From positions 1-45,539 of the IMG/VR virus record IMGVR_UViG_3300046820_000915: a stretch of DNA of 45,539 nt. One strand, 5' to 3'. A program made the position numbers and the translations under genes. Below, one piece after another: positions 1 through 6,595 of the stretch (positions are counted from its first letter, which is position 1; each line of letters opens with the position of its first letter). The notes below the pieces were generated by a model that saw only the letters and a list, made by a program, of their open reading frames with translations, had not been told where the DNA came from and ran no database searches. Source of the stretch: a virus.

Positions 1-774
1 CTTTTCTTTTATTTGTCGAATTCTTTCTTTTGTTAGTGAATACTTTTCACCTATTGCTTCAAGTGTCATTGGTTCACAATCTGTGTTAACACCAAAATAG
101 CTTTCGATTATCATTCGCTCTCTTTCATCCAAAACACCAAGAGTTTTATTAAGTTCTACTTTAACTTTTTCGTCAACTTCCGCTTGGTCGTTGTCTATTG
201 TTTCACAAGCAATCAATTCAATTAGCTCATCACCTTCTTCGTTAATCATTTGGTTTAATGACGCAGCTTTAGGGTAACTTAAAATTGACATTGATTGGTT
301 TTCGCTATCAAAAATCTCACCGTAAACTGGTTCTCTTTCATTGTCATTTTCAAACTTTGAAATCTCCTTTTTAAGTTTAGAAATCTTATTGATAACATTT
401 GCTGGTAATCTAACAACTCTAGCATTGTCATTAAGACTTTGAATAATTGATTGTTTAACCCACCAAACAGCATATGAAATAAACCTAAACCCTCTTTTGT
501 GGTCAAATCTGTGTGCTGCTTTTATTAGACCGTAATTACCTTCACTAATCAAATCAGCTAATAATAACCCTTGTCCTTGATATTCTTTGGCAATTGAAAC
601 AACAAATTTTAAATTAGCATTAACTAATTCTTCAATTGCTGATTCGTCACCATTCTTTATTCTTTTAGCTAATTTAACTTCCTCAGCGGGGGTTAAAATA
701 ACTGATTTTCTTACGTCTTTAAAATATTTTGCGATGCTATCATCAGTTTCAAAATTTACAAATTTTCTGTTCAT
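1..774 (-). CDS. Sigma-70 family RNA polymerase sigma factor (C-terminus beyond window edge)
   Basis: The minus-strand frame reads from an ATG at 774 to base 1 without a stop, giving 258 residues of an unfinished protein. Residues 28-125 match primary-sigma regions 1.2-2.4: LTPAEEVKLAKRIKNGD, then NLKFVVSIAKEYQGQGL, LISEGNYGLIKAAHRFD and GFRFISYAVWWVKQSI. Region 3 follows. The last visible residues (about 236-258, MTLEAIGEKYSLTKERIRQI) are the region 4.2 helix-turn-helix that contacts the -35/-33 element. Region 1.1 is absent, as in bacteroidotal SigA-type factors. It should direct RNA polymerase to promoters in the host cytoplasm. Its position beside the gp46/gp47 genes recalls T4 gene 55 (late sigma), but it looks far more like a host primary sigma than gp55 does. 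The family is certain; a role in late transcription is inferred. Confidence 0.93.
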   Translation of the reverse strand, partial: MNRKFVNFETDDSIAKYFKDVRKSVILTPAEEVKLAKRIKNGDESAIEELVNANLKFVVSIAKEYQGQGLLLADLISEGNYGLIKAAHRFDHKRGFRFISYAVWWVKQSIIQSLNDNARVVRLPANVINKISKLKKEISKFENDNEREPVYGEIFDSENQSMSILSYPKAASLNQMINEEGDELIELIACETIDNDQAEVDEKVKVELNKTLGVLDERERMIIESYFGVNTDCEPMTLEAIGEKYSLTKERIRQIKEK

Positions 775-817
775 TAAGCTGTTTCATTCTTTTCTTTTTT
801 CGTTATGTTTAACAATG

Positions 818-848
818 TAAATATACGACAAAACCCCATAAAAGTCAA
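818..848 (-). promoter_or_regulatory. Bacteroidota-type promoter upstream of the sigma-factor gene
   Basis: On the minus strand TTGAC (TTG at 846-848) is followed after 20 bp by TATATTTA (818-825). This matches the TTG / TAnnTTTG consensus except for the final base. It lies about 45 bp upstream of the sigma-factor ATG, in the 87-bp gap after the preceding gene. Confidence 0.6.
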
Positions 849-861
849 GTGTTTTAGCCAC

Positions 862-1392
862 TTATTTTGCTAAAAGAGGTAATATTTTTTTGTCATTTTC
901 AGTCAGATTTTCAACACCATTATCCATTATTTGGTTCATCAATTCTTCCTTTTCACTTTTTGTCATTTTTTCAATATCGGTCTCGGTGAGTTCTTTTTCT
1001 TCTTCAACAATTACCGCATCTTGAACTTCTTCTGTTATTTTATTTTTAATGGGTTTGTCTGGGCTAGTCATAGCTCTTAAAAATTCAAACGTCTTTGAAT
1101 CTAAATGCTCTTCCGTAGTTTGACCTAAAAAACCAAACAGGCCTTCGTGAACATCTTTTTTAGTGATTAAAAAACCAGAACTATCTGGGTTTAACTCAAA
1201 CACTAGAAAACTTCTGTTGTTCAACGTGAACCAAGCTGAAATTTCTTTTACATCAACAAATGTTGTAAAAGTTGCAATTACTATACCCTTTGCATCGAGT
1301 ATATTTGGTTTTGTGTCACTAATCTTTTCAATTTCTTTAAAGACTCCTTCGGTATTACCCATGATAATAACACAATAATTTTTAAACTTCAT
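862..1392 (-). CDS. Protein of unknown function with acidic C-terminal tail
   Basis: This 176-residue protein is not recognised. The first ~110 residues look globular, with alternating hydrophobic strands (YCVIIMG, GIVIATFTTFV, SFLVFEL, GFLITKKD). The remaining third is rich in Glu and Lys and probably helical. No catalytic motif or membrane segment is visible. It sits between the gp46-like gene and the sigma-factor gene and has its own well-matched host-type promoter, with an ATG 15 bp after the -7 box. That suggests early, independent expression. A role in transcription or recombination would be guesswork from position. Confidence 0.8.
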   Translation of the reverse strand: MKFKNYCVIIMGNTEGVFKEIEKISDTKPNILDAKGIVIATFTTFVDVKEISAWFTLNNRSFLVFELNPDSSGFLITKKDVHEGLFGFLGQTTEEHLDSKTFEFLRAMTSPDKPIKNKITEEVQDAVIVEEEKELTETDIEKMTKSEKEELMNQIMDNGVENLTENDKKILPLLAK

Positions 1393-1407
1393 ATGTTTTA
1401 TTTTTTA

Positions 1408-1438
1408 CAAAGGTACGACTTTTTATTCATAATACCAA
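1408..1438 (-). promoter_or_regulatory. Bacteroidota-type promoter, TTG-N20-TACCTTTG
   Basis: On the minus strand TTG (1436-1438) is followed after 20 bp by TACCTTTG (1408-1415), an exact match to TAnnTTTG. The ATG of the 176-residue protein is at 1392, so the expected leader is only about 10 nt. Confidence 0.72.
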
Positions 1439-3808
1439 CTATTTTACAGTGATTTTTGATAAATTATCGTTTTTAATAACTGTAACCACATTGTCTCCCC
1501 AATCTTTTACCAAGTCGTTGTGGGTAATAAAGAAAACAATATCGTACATATCTTTTATTTTATCAAAGAGTGTTTTCAATTTCTCTAGGTTTTCTGGAGC
1601 TACTTTACCCAAAACTTCATCAAATGTAATGAAGTTAGGCATTGGTAATGTAGAGATTTTACCCAATACACCTCTCAACGCTAAACTGGAAGCCGTTTTC
1701 TCAAAACCACTACCAGATTTTAGCATCTTAGATACTTCATCTTTATTGATTAGAAATTGTACATCATTCTTATCATCCATAAATATCTCGATTTCAAAAT
1801 CACAAACATCTTCTAGTAATCTTTGTACTTCTGAATTAATGATTGGTAACACGGAACGCAACACTAGTTTGCTAATACCCTTTTTACCAACTAACTCAAT
1901 ATAAATTTTGAAAATTTTATCTACTTCTTCTTCTTTCTTGATAGTTTCGATTAATTTTGTCTTTGTAGCAATACTAACCCTATTGTTTTTAGTGTCTGTT
2001 TCTACTCTTTCTATTTTTGTGATTGTGTCATCTTTTGCCACCTCGCAAACTGCTAATTTAGTTTTAACGTTGATGATTTGACTCTCAACTCTTTTGTTAA
2101 ACTCAATAGCGTCTAAATTAAGCTTGTATTTCTTTAAATCGTTCTTCTTAGCCACGATATCGTTTCTTAGGGTGCCAAGTTCCACTTCACCTCTATCAAC
2201 GTCTAATTCAAGCTTATTTTTACTATCAACGAGTTTCTTTGTTTCATTTAGAGCAGAAATGTCTGTGGTTAACGTTTCTAATTCTTTGTCAATATTTGAA
2301 ACCTCTTGTCTTATTTTTTCAATTTCCAATTCATGTTTAGCAATGTGTGCTGAATTATCAACATCATCTAGTTTTCTATTACATGATTGGCAGATACCCC
2401 CAGCTATTAATCCGCTAACAACTTTGGCTAATCTAGCCATCTCAGCTTCTTTTAGTGCTTTGTCAGTTGTGTTAGTGTTGAATGATTTGGTCAACGCATG
2501 GTGTTTATCTTCATCAAAATTTATATCACCTATTTTGGTTATCTTAACTTTTAAATCATCGATACTAGTTTTAATACCAACACCCTTTTCGGTAAGTGTT
2601 TCAATCTCACCTTCTAATTTTGATGGGTTTAATTCAGAAATTGTCACATCAATCTTTTCTTTGCTATTGATTAATGCTTCCTTTTCGTCTGTTAGTTCTT
2701 TTATTTCTGTTTTGGTGTTTTCAAGTTTTTCTTTAAGAGATACCTCTAATTCTTCACCTTGTACCACCTTTTCCTCGTGTTCTACAATTTCTTCAGCCAA
2801 TGTAATAACATCGAACTCATTAGATTTTTTCTTTCTAGCAAATTCATTATACATAGCCCTAGCAGCGGCCTCTTTCAACTCTAGAATCTCTAAACCGATA
2901 AGTCTAGTTAAAACTTTACCAGATTCACTAGTAGTCAAACCAATTAAATCATCTAGGTTCTTTTCAGTGGCCAAAACTAACATTTCAAAGTCTTTCTCGC
3001 TTCCGATAGTTTCTTTTAATTTTTTGGTTGTTTGTTTAGCATCTTCTTCGTTCAATTCTTCTTCCTCACCATCTGGTAGGATTCTGTAGTAATTAACTTT
3101 GTTAACAACAGTCCACCCACCATCTTTTTTAGCAGAACGTCTCATTTTTCGTTCAATAATTGTTTCTTCGTTTTCGATTTCAATCATACCACGAACAACC
3201 AACTCATTCTTACCGCTAAAGGTGTTGAAAATTTCTTCATTCTTATCAGTCTTGGTTGTTGTCCCGTGTAATAAGAATTTAATCGCATCAATAGTAAGTG
3301 TAGTTTTACCACCTTGATTTGCTGGGATAGAGTTTACAACTGTTAGCCCTTTTAATTTACTAAAAGGAACATAGTTGTTTTCACCAAAAGATAAAAAGTT
3401 ATCAATCATAACCCACTTTATCGACCAGCTTCTGTGTTGTGCGTGTGTTAAGTCAACATTCAATTCACCATTTACCTTGTCATCTAGGGCTACGATACGG
3501 TTAAAATCAACACTCTTATTGTCTCTGGTGATTAACTCCTTCATAAGGGCTCTTTGGTAGTTAACATCCATGATATTTTCAATACCAGCACCTGTGATTT
3601 CTATCGCATCTCCTTTGGAGTTAAACTTTACTGGTCTATAAATAACGTTGATGTTATTCTTATTAACACCATATTTGCTGGCAAAATAATTTCTTATTTT
3701 GGTTTTACCCTCTTTGCTGTAGTTGTGTGGTTGGTCATCCCAATACACTTTAATCTTAGCGTAAGGTGAAATCAATGTACTGTTTGGTGTATCTGTATTA
3801 TTCGCCAT
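1439..3808 (-). CDS. gp46/SbcC/Rad50-like recombination nuclease ATPase subunit
   Basis: A 789-residue SMC-type ATPase that should pair with the gp47-like nuclease encoded upstream to resect DNA ends for recombination-dependent replication. Visible features, in order: an unusual ~130-residue N-terminal extension; the start of the ATPase head at SIKWVMIDNFLSFGE (129-143), which lines up with the gp46 N-terminus; a degenerate Walker A, PANQGGKTT (162-170); long Glu/Lys-rich coiled coils; a zinc hook CQSC (473-476); a signature-like SGSGFEK (698-704) in place of LSGGE; Walker B ITFDEVL with D730-E731; and the H-loop THN (762-764). T4 gp46 is about 560 residues, so the extra length is mostly the N-terminal domain and coiled coil. 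The start overlaps the preceding gene by 11 bp. The family is certain; the extension's function is unknown. Confidence 0.93.
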   Translation of the reverse strand: MANNTDTPNSTLISPYAKIKVYWDDQPHNYSKEGKTKIRNYFASKYGVNKNNINVIYRPVKFNSKGDAIEITGAGIENIMDVNYQRALMKELITRDNKSVDFNRIVALDDKVNGELNVDLTHAQHRSWSIKWVMIDNFLSFGENNYVPFSKLKGLTVVNSIPANQGGKTTLTIDAIKFLLHGTTTKTDKNEEIFNTFSGKNELVVRGMIEIENEETIIERKMRRSAKKDGGWTVVNKVNYYRILPDGEEEELNEEDAKQTTKKLKETIGSEKDFEMLVLATEKNLDDLIGLTTSESGKVLTRLIGLEILELKEAAARAMYNEFARKKKSNEFDVITLAEEIVEHEEKVVQGEELEVSLKEKLENTKTEIKELTDEKEALINSKEKIDVTISELNPSKLEGEIETLTEKGVGIKTSIDDLKVKITKIGDINFDEDKHHALTKSFNTNTTDKALKEAEMARLAKVVSGLIAGGICQSCNRKLDDVDNSAHIAKHELEIEKIRQEVSNIDKELETLTTDISALNETKKLVDSKNKLELDVDRGEVELGTLRNDIVAKKNDLKKYKLNLDAIEFNKRVESQIINVKTKLAVCEVAKDDTITKIERVETDTKNNRVSIATKTKLIETIKKEEEVDKIFKIYIELVGKKGISKLVLRSVLPIINSEVQRLLEDVCDFEIEIFMDDKNDVQFLINKDEVSKMLKSGSGFEKTASSLALRGVLGKISTLPMPNFITFDEVLGKVAPENLEKLKTLFDKIKDMYDIVFFITHNDLVKDWGDNVVTVIKNDNLSKITVK

Positions 3809-4229
3809 ATATATCCGTTTTCTTTTTGTTTTTTTCTAATTCTAATTCTTTTTCAAGGTTCTTTACCTTATCCATTAATTCTAACATTTCTTTTGTCATG
3901 TTAGATTGGTCCATATCGTGAATTTCTTTCAGTTTTTGAAGTCTTTCAATTTCGTCTGTTAATTTTTTTGTTTCTGAGTCGTCAGTAACGTAAACTTCTT
4001 TTTCTACTGGTACTTCGACAATCTTCTCAACAATCTTCTCAACGGGTACTTCAACAATCTTCTCAACAATTTTTTCTACTATCTTTTCATTTGCTGCTGG
4101 TGTTGCCCCAAACTTTTCAACGGTAAAACCTTGTTTTAAAAGCTTCATTGTAAAATCGTCAATATTGGTGATGCTGTTAACTCTACAGTAATCCCAAATC
4201 TCATCTTTAAGTGTTTTCGATATCTCCAT
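3798..4229 (-). CDS. Small coiled-coil protein with (VEKIVE)-type repeats
   Basis: This 143-residue protein is of unknown function. Residues 1-45 look like a small helical domain (KDEIWDYCRVNS, DDFTMKLLKQGFTV). Next comes a short tandem repeat built from VEKIVEKIVEVPVEK units (about 48-82), then a Glu/Lys-rich helix predicted to be coiled coil to the end. The gene overlaps both neighbours: its start lies inside the 77-residue gene upstream and its end runs 11 bp into the gp46-like start. It is therefore probably translationally coupled within the gp47-gp46 operon. It could be a structural or adaptor factor for that complex, but nothing in the sequence proves this. Confidence 0.78.
   Translation of the reverse strand: MEISKTLKDEIWDYCRVNSITNIDDFTMKLLKQGFTVEKFGATPAANEKIVEKIVEKIVEVPVEKIVEKIVEVPVEKEVYVTDDSETKKLTDEIERLQKLKEIHDMDQSNMTKEMLELMDKVKNLEKELELEKNKKKTDIYGE
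4001..4088. repeat. Short in-frame tandem repeat encoding VEKIVE units
   Basis: Near-identical 12- and 15-bp units (minus strand GTTGAGAAGATT and relatives) recur in tandem. They encode alternating VEK-IVEKIVEVPVEK segments in the small coiled-coil gene. Unit number could vary by slippage or recombination. Confidence 0.7.
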
Positions 4230-4440
4230 CTAATAAAATATTTTTAACATCTTTATCTGTTTGATGAAGGAATTGTACCTCTCCATTGTTTTCATCAACA
4301 TAAACTGTCATAACCTCATTATTAGTCATAACGAATGTGTTACCATCTGAGGCTAATCCAAATTCACCGTTAACCACGTTAAACTCATCCATAGCTTCTG
4401 GAATGCTATTGATGAACATTTTTAATTCTCCTAGTGTCAT
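4207..4440 (-). CDS. Small protein of unknown function
   Basis: A 77-residue protein that starts MTLGELKMFINSIPEAMDEF and continues with short beta strands (TFVMTNNEVMTVYVD, EVQFLHQT). The opening resembles short phage proteins that begin with a 'LGEL..FI..IPE..DE' helix, but no function is known to me. Its ATG overlaps the stop of the gp47-like gene (ATGA) and its 3' end overlaps the following gene. It sits in a chain of overlapping genes from gp47 to gp46, indicating one transcript and coupled translation. Confidence 0.75.
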   Translation of the reverse strand: MTLGELKMFINSIPEAMDEFNVVNGEFGLASDGNTFVMTNNEVMTVYVDENNGEVQFLHQTDKDVKNILLDGDIENT

Positions 4441-5249
4441 AAGTTTGTTATTTTTTCTGTTCCGTTCTCAATATCTTCCATAGATTTGATTCTAAATTGG
4501 TAATATGGAGATTTATTTTCTACATCGTGCTCTGTGAATGTTCTTGCCTCAACATCCCATAATAAGAACCCGTGCTTTGTTATGTTTTCACCAAAATTTT
4601 GTTGAATTAATGATGAAGGGTATGCGATGATTATGCCTTTATGGTTGAATACTTGGCGTTTATGTATATCGCCTAGCATTACCATATCGCAACCTTCAAA
4701 GATATCTAGGTCAGCACCATGGTCAATTTCGTAACCAATATCGGTTTTTGCATTAATCAGTGCAGCGTGGTATAACCCGATGTAGGTTTTGTCGTCACCG
4801 AACTGTACTCTAGCACCTTCAATGTTTGGTCTAGCGTTTTCTTCAAAGATTGAATAAACGCACCAAACTACATCGCCATCTAAATAACACTTTGATTCTT
4901 TAAAGTAGTTGATGTCTTTATCTGGTAGAAATTGAACCATTGGTGTGATTGAATCCATACGGTCTTTATTGTTTTCCAATAAATCGTGATTACCAGCAAT
5001 AAGGATTACTGGTGCTATCTCATCTAACTTTCTTAGAAACCATGTTCCAAGCATAAGTTGTTCGTTTGAAATAACAATCTTTTGGTGAACCAAGTCACCA
5101 GCGATTACAATTCTGATTTCTTCTCTTTTGTAATCAACCAAAAGGTCTGTCAAATCTTTAATAAGGGATTTGAAGACATCTTGGTATTCGTCATGCATTC
5201 TAAATGTTCTGATGTGAATATCAGCTAAATGTACTATCTTTTTTATCAT
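4437..5249 (-). CDS. gp47/SbcD/Mre11-like metallophosphoesterase nuclease subunit
   Basis: A 270-residue calcineurin-like phosphoesterase, the expected nuclease partner of the gp46-like ATPase in DNA-end processing. Metal-ligand motifs appear in order: D10-I-H12 (LADIHIR), G51-D52 (AGDLVH), G86-N87-H88-D89, H161 (LYHAA) and GDIH (193-196). The last motif is usually GHxH, so a metal-binding His appears replaced by Asp194. At 270 residues it is shorter than T4 gp47 (339) and ends soon after the phosphoesterase core, with little C-terminal capping or ATPase-contact region. Its stop overlaps the next ATG. The family is well supported; altered metal use is a possibility to test. Confidence 0.92.
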   Translation of the reverse strand: MIKKIVHLADIHIRTFRMHDEYQDVFKSLIKDLTDLLVDYKREEIRIVIAGDLVHQKIVISNEQLMLGTWFLRKLDEIAPVILIAGNHDLLENNKDRMDSITPMVQFLPDKDINYFKESKCYLDGDVVWCVYSIFEENARPNIEGARVQFGDDKTYIGLYHAALINAKTDIGYEIDHGADLDIFEGCDMVMLGDIHKRQVFNHKGIIIAYPSSLIQQNFGENITKHGFLLWDVEARTFTEHDVENKSPYYQFRIKSMEDIENGTEKITNL

Positions 5250-5250
5250 G

Positions 5251-6033
5251 TTATGCGTTTTTCATTATGTTATAGTAGTGCATGTCGATTAGTTTTTTAG
5301 CTTCATGTTTCAAATACATAATGTGTATCTTCTCAAAACTTTCTTTAATCTTATCCCAATACAATACAACGATTTGGCGACATTTACGCTTAGGAAATTC
5401 TAATTCGTACATGTAAGCATAAACGCTTAATTGTAAGGTATAAATCGACCATTGACATGCTTGTAAATGGTCAAATGGTTTATGTAGTGTTTCAAAACCA
5501 TAAGGATTATAAAAATTGAAGACTCTGTTTGTTTTGTGGTCAAGTACATCAAAGAATACATCATCGATATCGATAATTAAATCGGACATACCAGCCAATT
5601 CATATTGTTCAGCAAAAAGAATCCTTTCTGGCCAAACTGCTTGACCTTCATCAATTTCTAGTGCGTTATAACCATCAATAACTTTTTGTTCAAACTGACC
5701 TTCTGGTGTGTCATCTGGATAGTACCATTTATTGGCCAATAAATAACGTTCAACGATGTCATGGACTTTGGTGCCGTATTCATTGGCTTCATCATTTAAT
5801 AATTGCCAGTAATCGATAATTTGTTGTTGGGTCATGCCGATATACCTTTCTTGTTTAACAGTGTCTAATTGGTTCACAATAGCCGCTGATACTCCTTCCA
5901 CATCAAAGTGTGGTTCGATTGATGAAAGTGTCGTGGTAACTGATTTATACTTCTTACCAGTTTCTCTGTGAATATATTTGTGCTCTATCGGTTCTAAGTA
6001 AACGGGCCCAACCCATAATTTTGCTTTACTCAT
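5251..6033 (-). CDS. PD-(D/E)XK superfamily exonuclease (RecB/Cas4-like fold)
   Basis: A 260-residue protein with the RecB-type nuclease pattern: G87-TKVH91-DIVE95 (motif I), E142...GMSD151 (motif II), D165-H-K167-T (motif III), and a following helix QACQWSIYTLQLSVYAYMYE carrying the motif-IV Gln/Tyr. Members cut DNA using Mg2+ bound by these acidic residues. No helicase domain or Fe-S cysteine cluster is present, so it is a stand-alone nuclease. The ATG at 6033 (MSKAKLWVG) is preferred over a longer in-frame start, because a host-type promoter lies at 6048-6078 and the upstream residues are low-complexity. It begins the operon that continues into gp47 two bases later, so a shared role in end processing or host DNA degradation is plausible. 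Confidence 0.85.
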   Translation of the reverse strand: MSKAKLWVGPVYLEPIEHKYIHRETGKKYKSVTTTLSSIEPHFDVEGVSAAIVNQLDTVKQERYIGMTQQQIIDYWQLLNDEANEYGTKVHDIVERYLLANKWYYPDDTPEGQFEQKVIDGYNALEIDEGQAVWPERILFAEQYELAGMSDLIIDIDDVFFDVLDHKTNRVFNFYNPYGFETLHKPFDHLQACQWSIYTLQLSVYAYMYELEFPKRKCRQIVVLYWDKIKESFEKIHIMYLKHEAKKLIDMHYYNIMKNA

Positions 6034-6047
6034 AATTTCTTTTCTTG

Positions 6048-6078
6048 CAAAGATACGAATTTTTATCTTATATTGCAA
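6048..6078 (-). promoter_or_regulatory. Bacteroidota-type promoter for the exonuclease-gp47-gp46 operon
   Basis: On the minus strand TTGCA... (TTG at 6076-6078) is followed after 20 bp by TATCTTTG (6048-6055), an exact TAnnTTTG match. The exonuclease ATG lies 15 bp downstream. The promoter abuts the upstream region of the divergent plus-strand gene. Confidence 0.75.
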
Positions 6079-6079
6079 G

Positions 6080-6088
6080 TATTTATAT
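6080..6088 (+). promoter_or_regulatory. TATTTATAT, possible late-type promoter motif
   Basis: TATTTATAT lies 12 bp upstream of the plus-strand ATG at 6101. It resembles the TATTTATAA motif found before several virion genes in this window. No TAnnTTTG box was found for this gene. The DNA is very AT-rich, so the call is tentative. Confidence 0.35.
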
Positions 6089-6100
6089 TAAAAGAATATA

Positions 6101-6595
6101 ATGAAAAAGTTTATAAAAAACCTATTAACTGAAGCACTTTCAATACCATCTTTAAGATTACCTAAAGATGTTGGTGTGTCACCTCAAGAAATCGAAGCGA
6201 TAAAGTCTATTGATTGGACAGATATTGGTATTGAAGACCATGGTGGTTCTGGAAACATAGCACATTTAGGTATTACCTTACCATTTGAATCAAATATTAC
6301 CGATGGGATTATTATTGACATTCAAATAATCAAAGATTCTATTTACCAAATTCATATTCACATGGGTAAAGAACTTAGAGGTTTAGGTTTGGGTTATAAA
6401 ATTTACAAAGCCTTGATAAAAGATTTAGGTCACTTATATTCTGGAAAAGGTCGTAGACTTAATCCACATGTTACAATGATATGGGATAAACTAAAAAATG
6501 ACCCAGATTTTGAATGTATTTCAAATCAAAATGGTGATTTATGTATGACCAAAGACAATCCAACTAAAGATGAACTTATTAACTTTATGGGTTAA
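6101..6595 (+). CDS. GNAT-like protein with possible T4-type capsid-targeting leader
   Basis: A 164-residue protein and the only convincing plus-strand gene in the window. Residues 88-110 (IHMGKELRGLGLGYKIYKAL) fit acetyltransferase motif A, R-G-x-G-x-G followed by a helix, where acetyl-CoA pyrophosphate binds. A beta strand precedes it (GIIIDIQII, YQIHIHM). A GNAT fold is therefore likely, although the protein is small and divergent and its substrate is unknown. The N-terminus MKKFIKNLLTEALSI is basic and amphipathic and contains L-T-E|A, fitting the gp21 prohead-protease rule (L/I-x-E|A). It resembles T4 capsid-targeting leaders of the MKTYQEFIAEA type. This suggests packaging in the capsid and delivery into the host with the DNA. 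Its 3' end overlaps the convergent primase gene by 4 bp. Confidence 0.75.
   Translation: MKKFIKNLLTEALSIPSLRLPKDVGVSPQEIEAIKSIDWTDIGIEDHGGSGNIAHLGITLPFESNITDGIIIDIQIIKDSIYQIHIHMGKELRGLGLGYKIYKALIKDLGHLYSGKGRRLNPHVTMIWDKLKNDPDFECISNQNGDLCMTKDNPTKDELINFMG

Noticed and set aside
1449-1904. 151-residue open frame on the plus strand
   Set aside because: Shadow of the gp46-like C-terminus, where the sense frame holds Walker B, the signature-like motif and the H-loop.
2094-3089. 331-residue open frame on the plus strand
   Set aside because: It is antisense to the gp46-like gene; its Ser/Leu/Phe-rich composition is what coiled-coil codons give when read backwards, and no promoter or start context fits.
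6034-6078. Longer start for the PD-(D/E)XK exonuclease
   Set aside because: The extra codons overlap the -33 and -7 promoter elements; the ATG at 6033 lies downstream of the expected transcript start.
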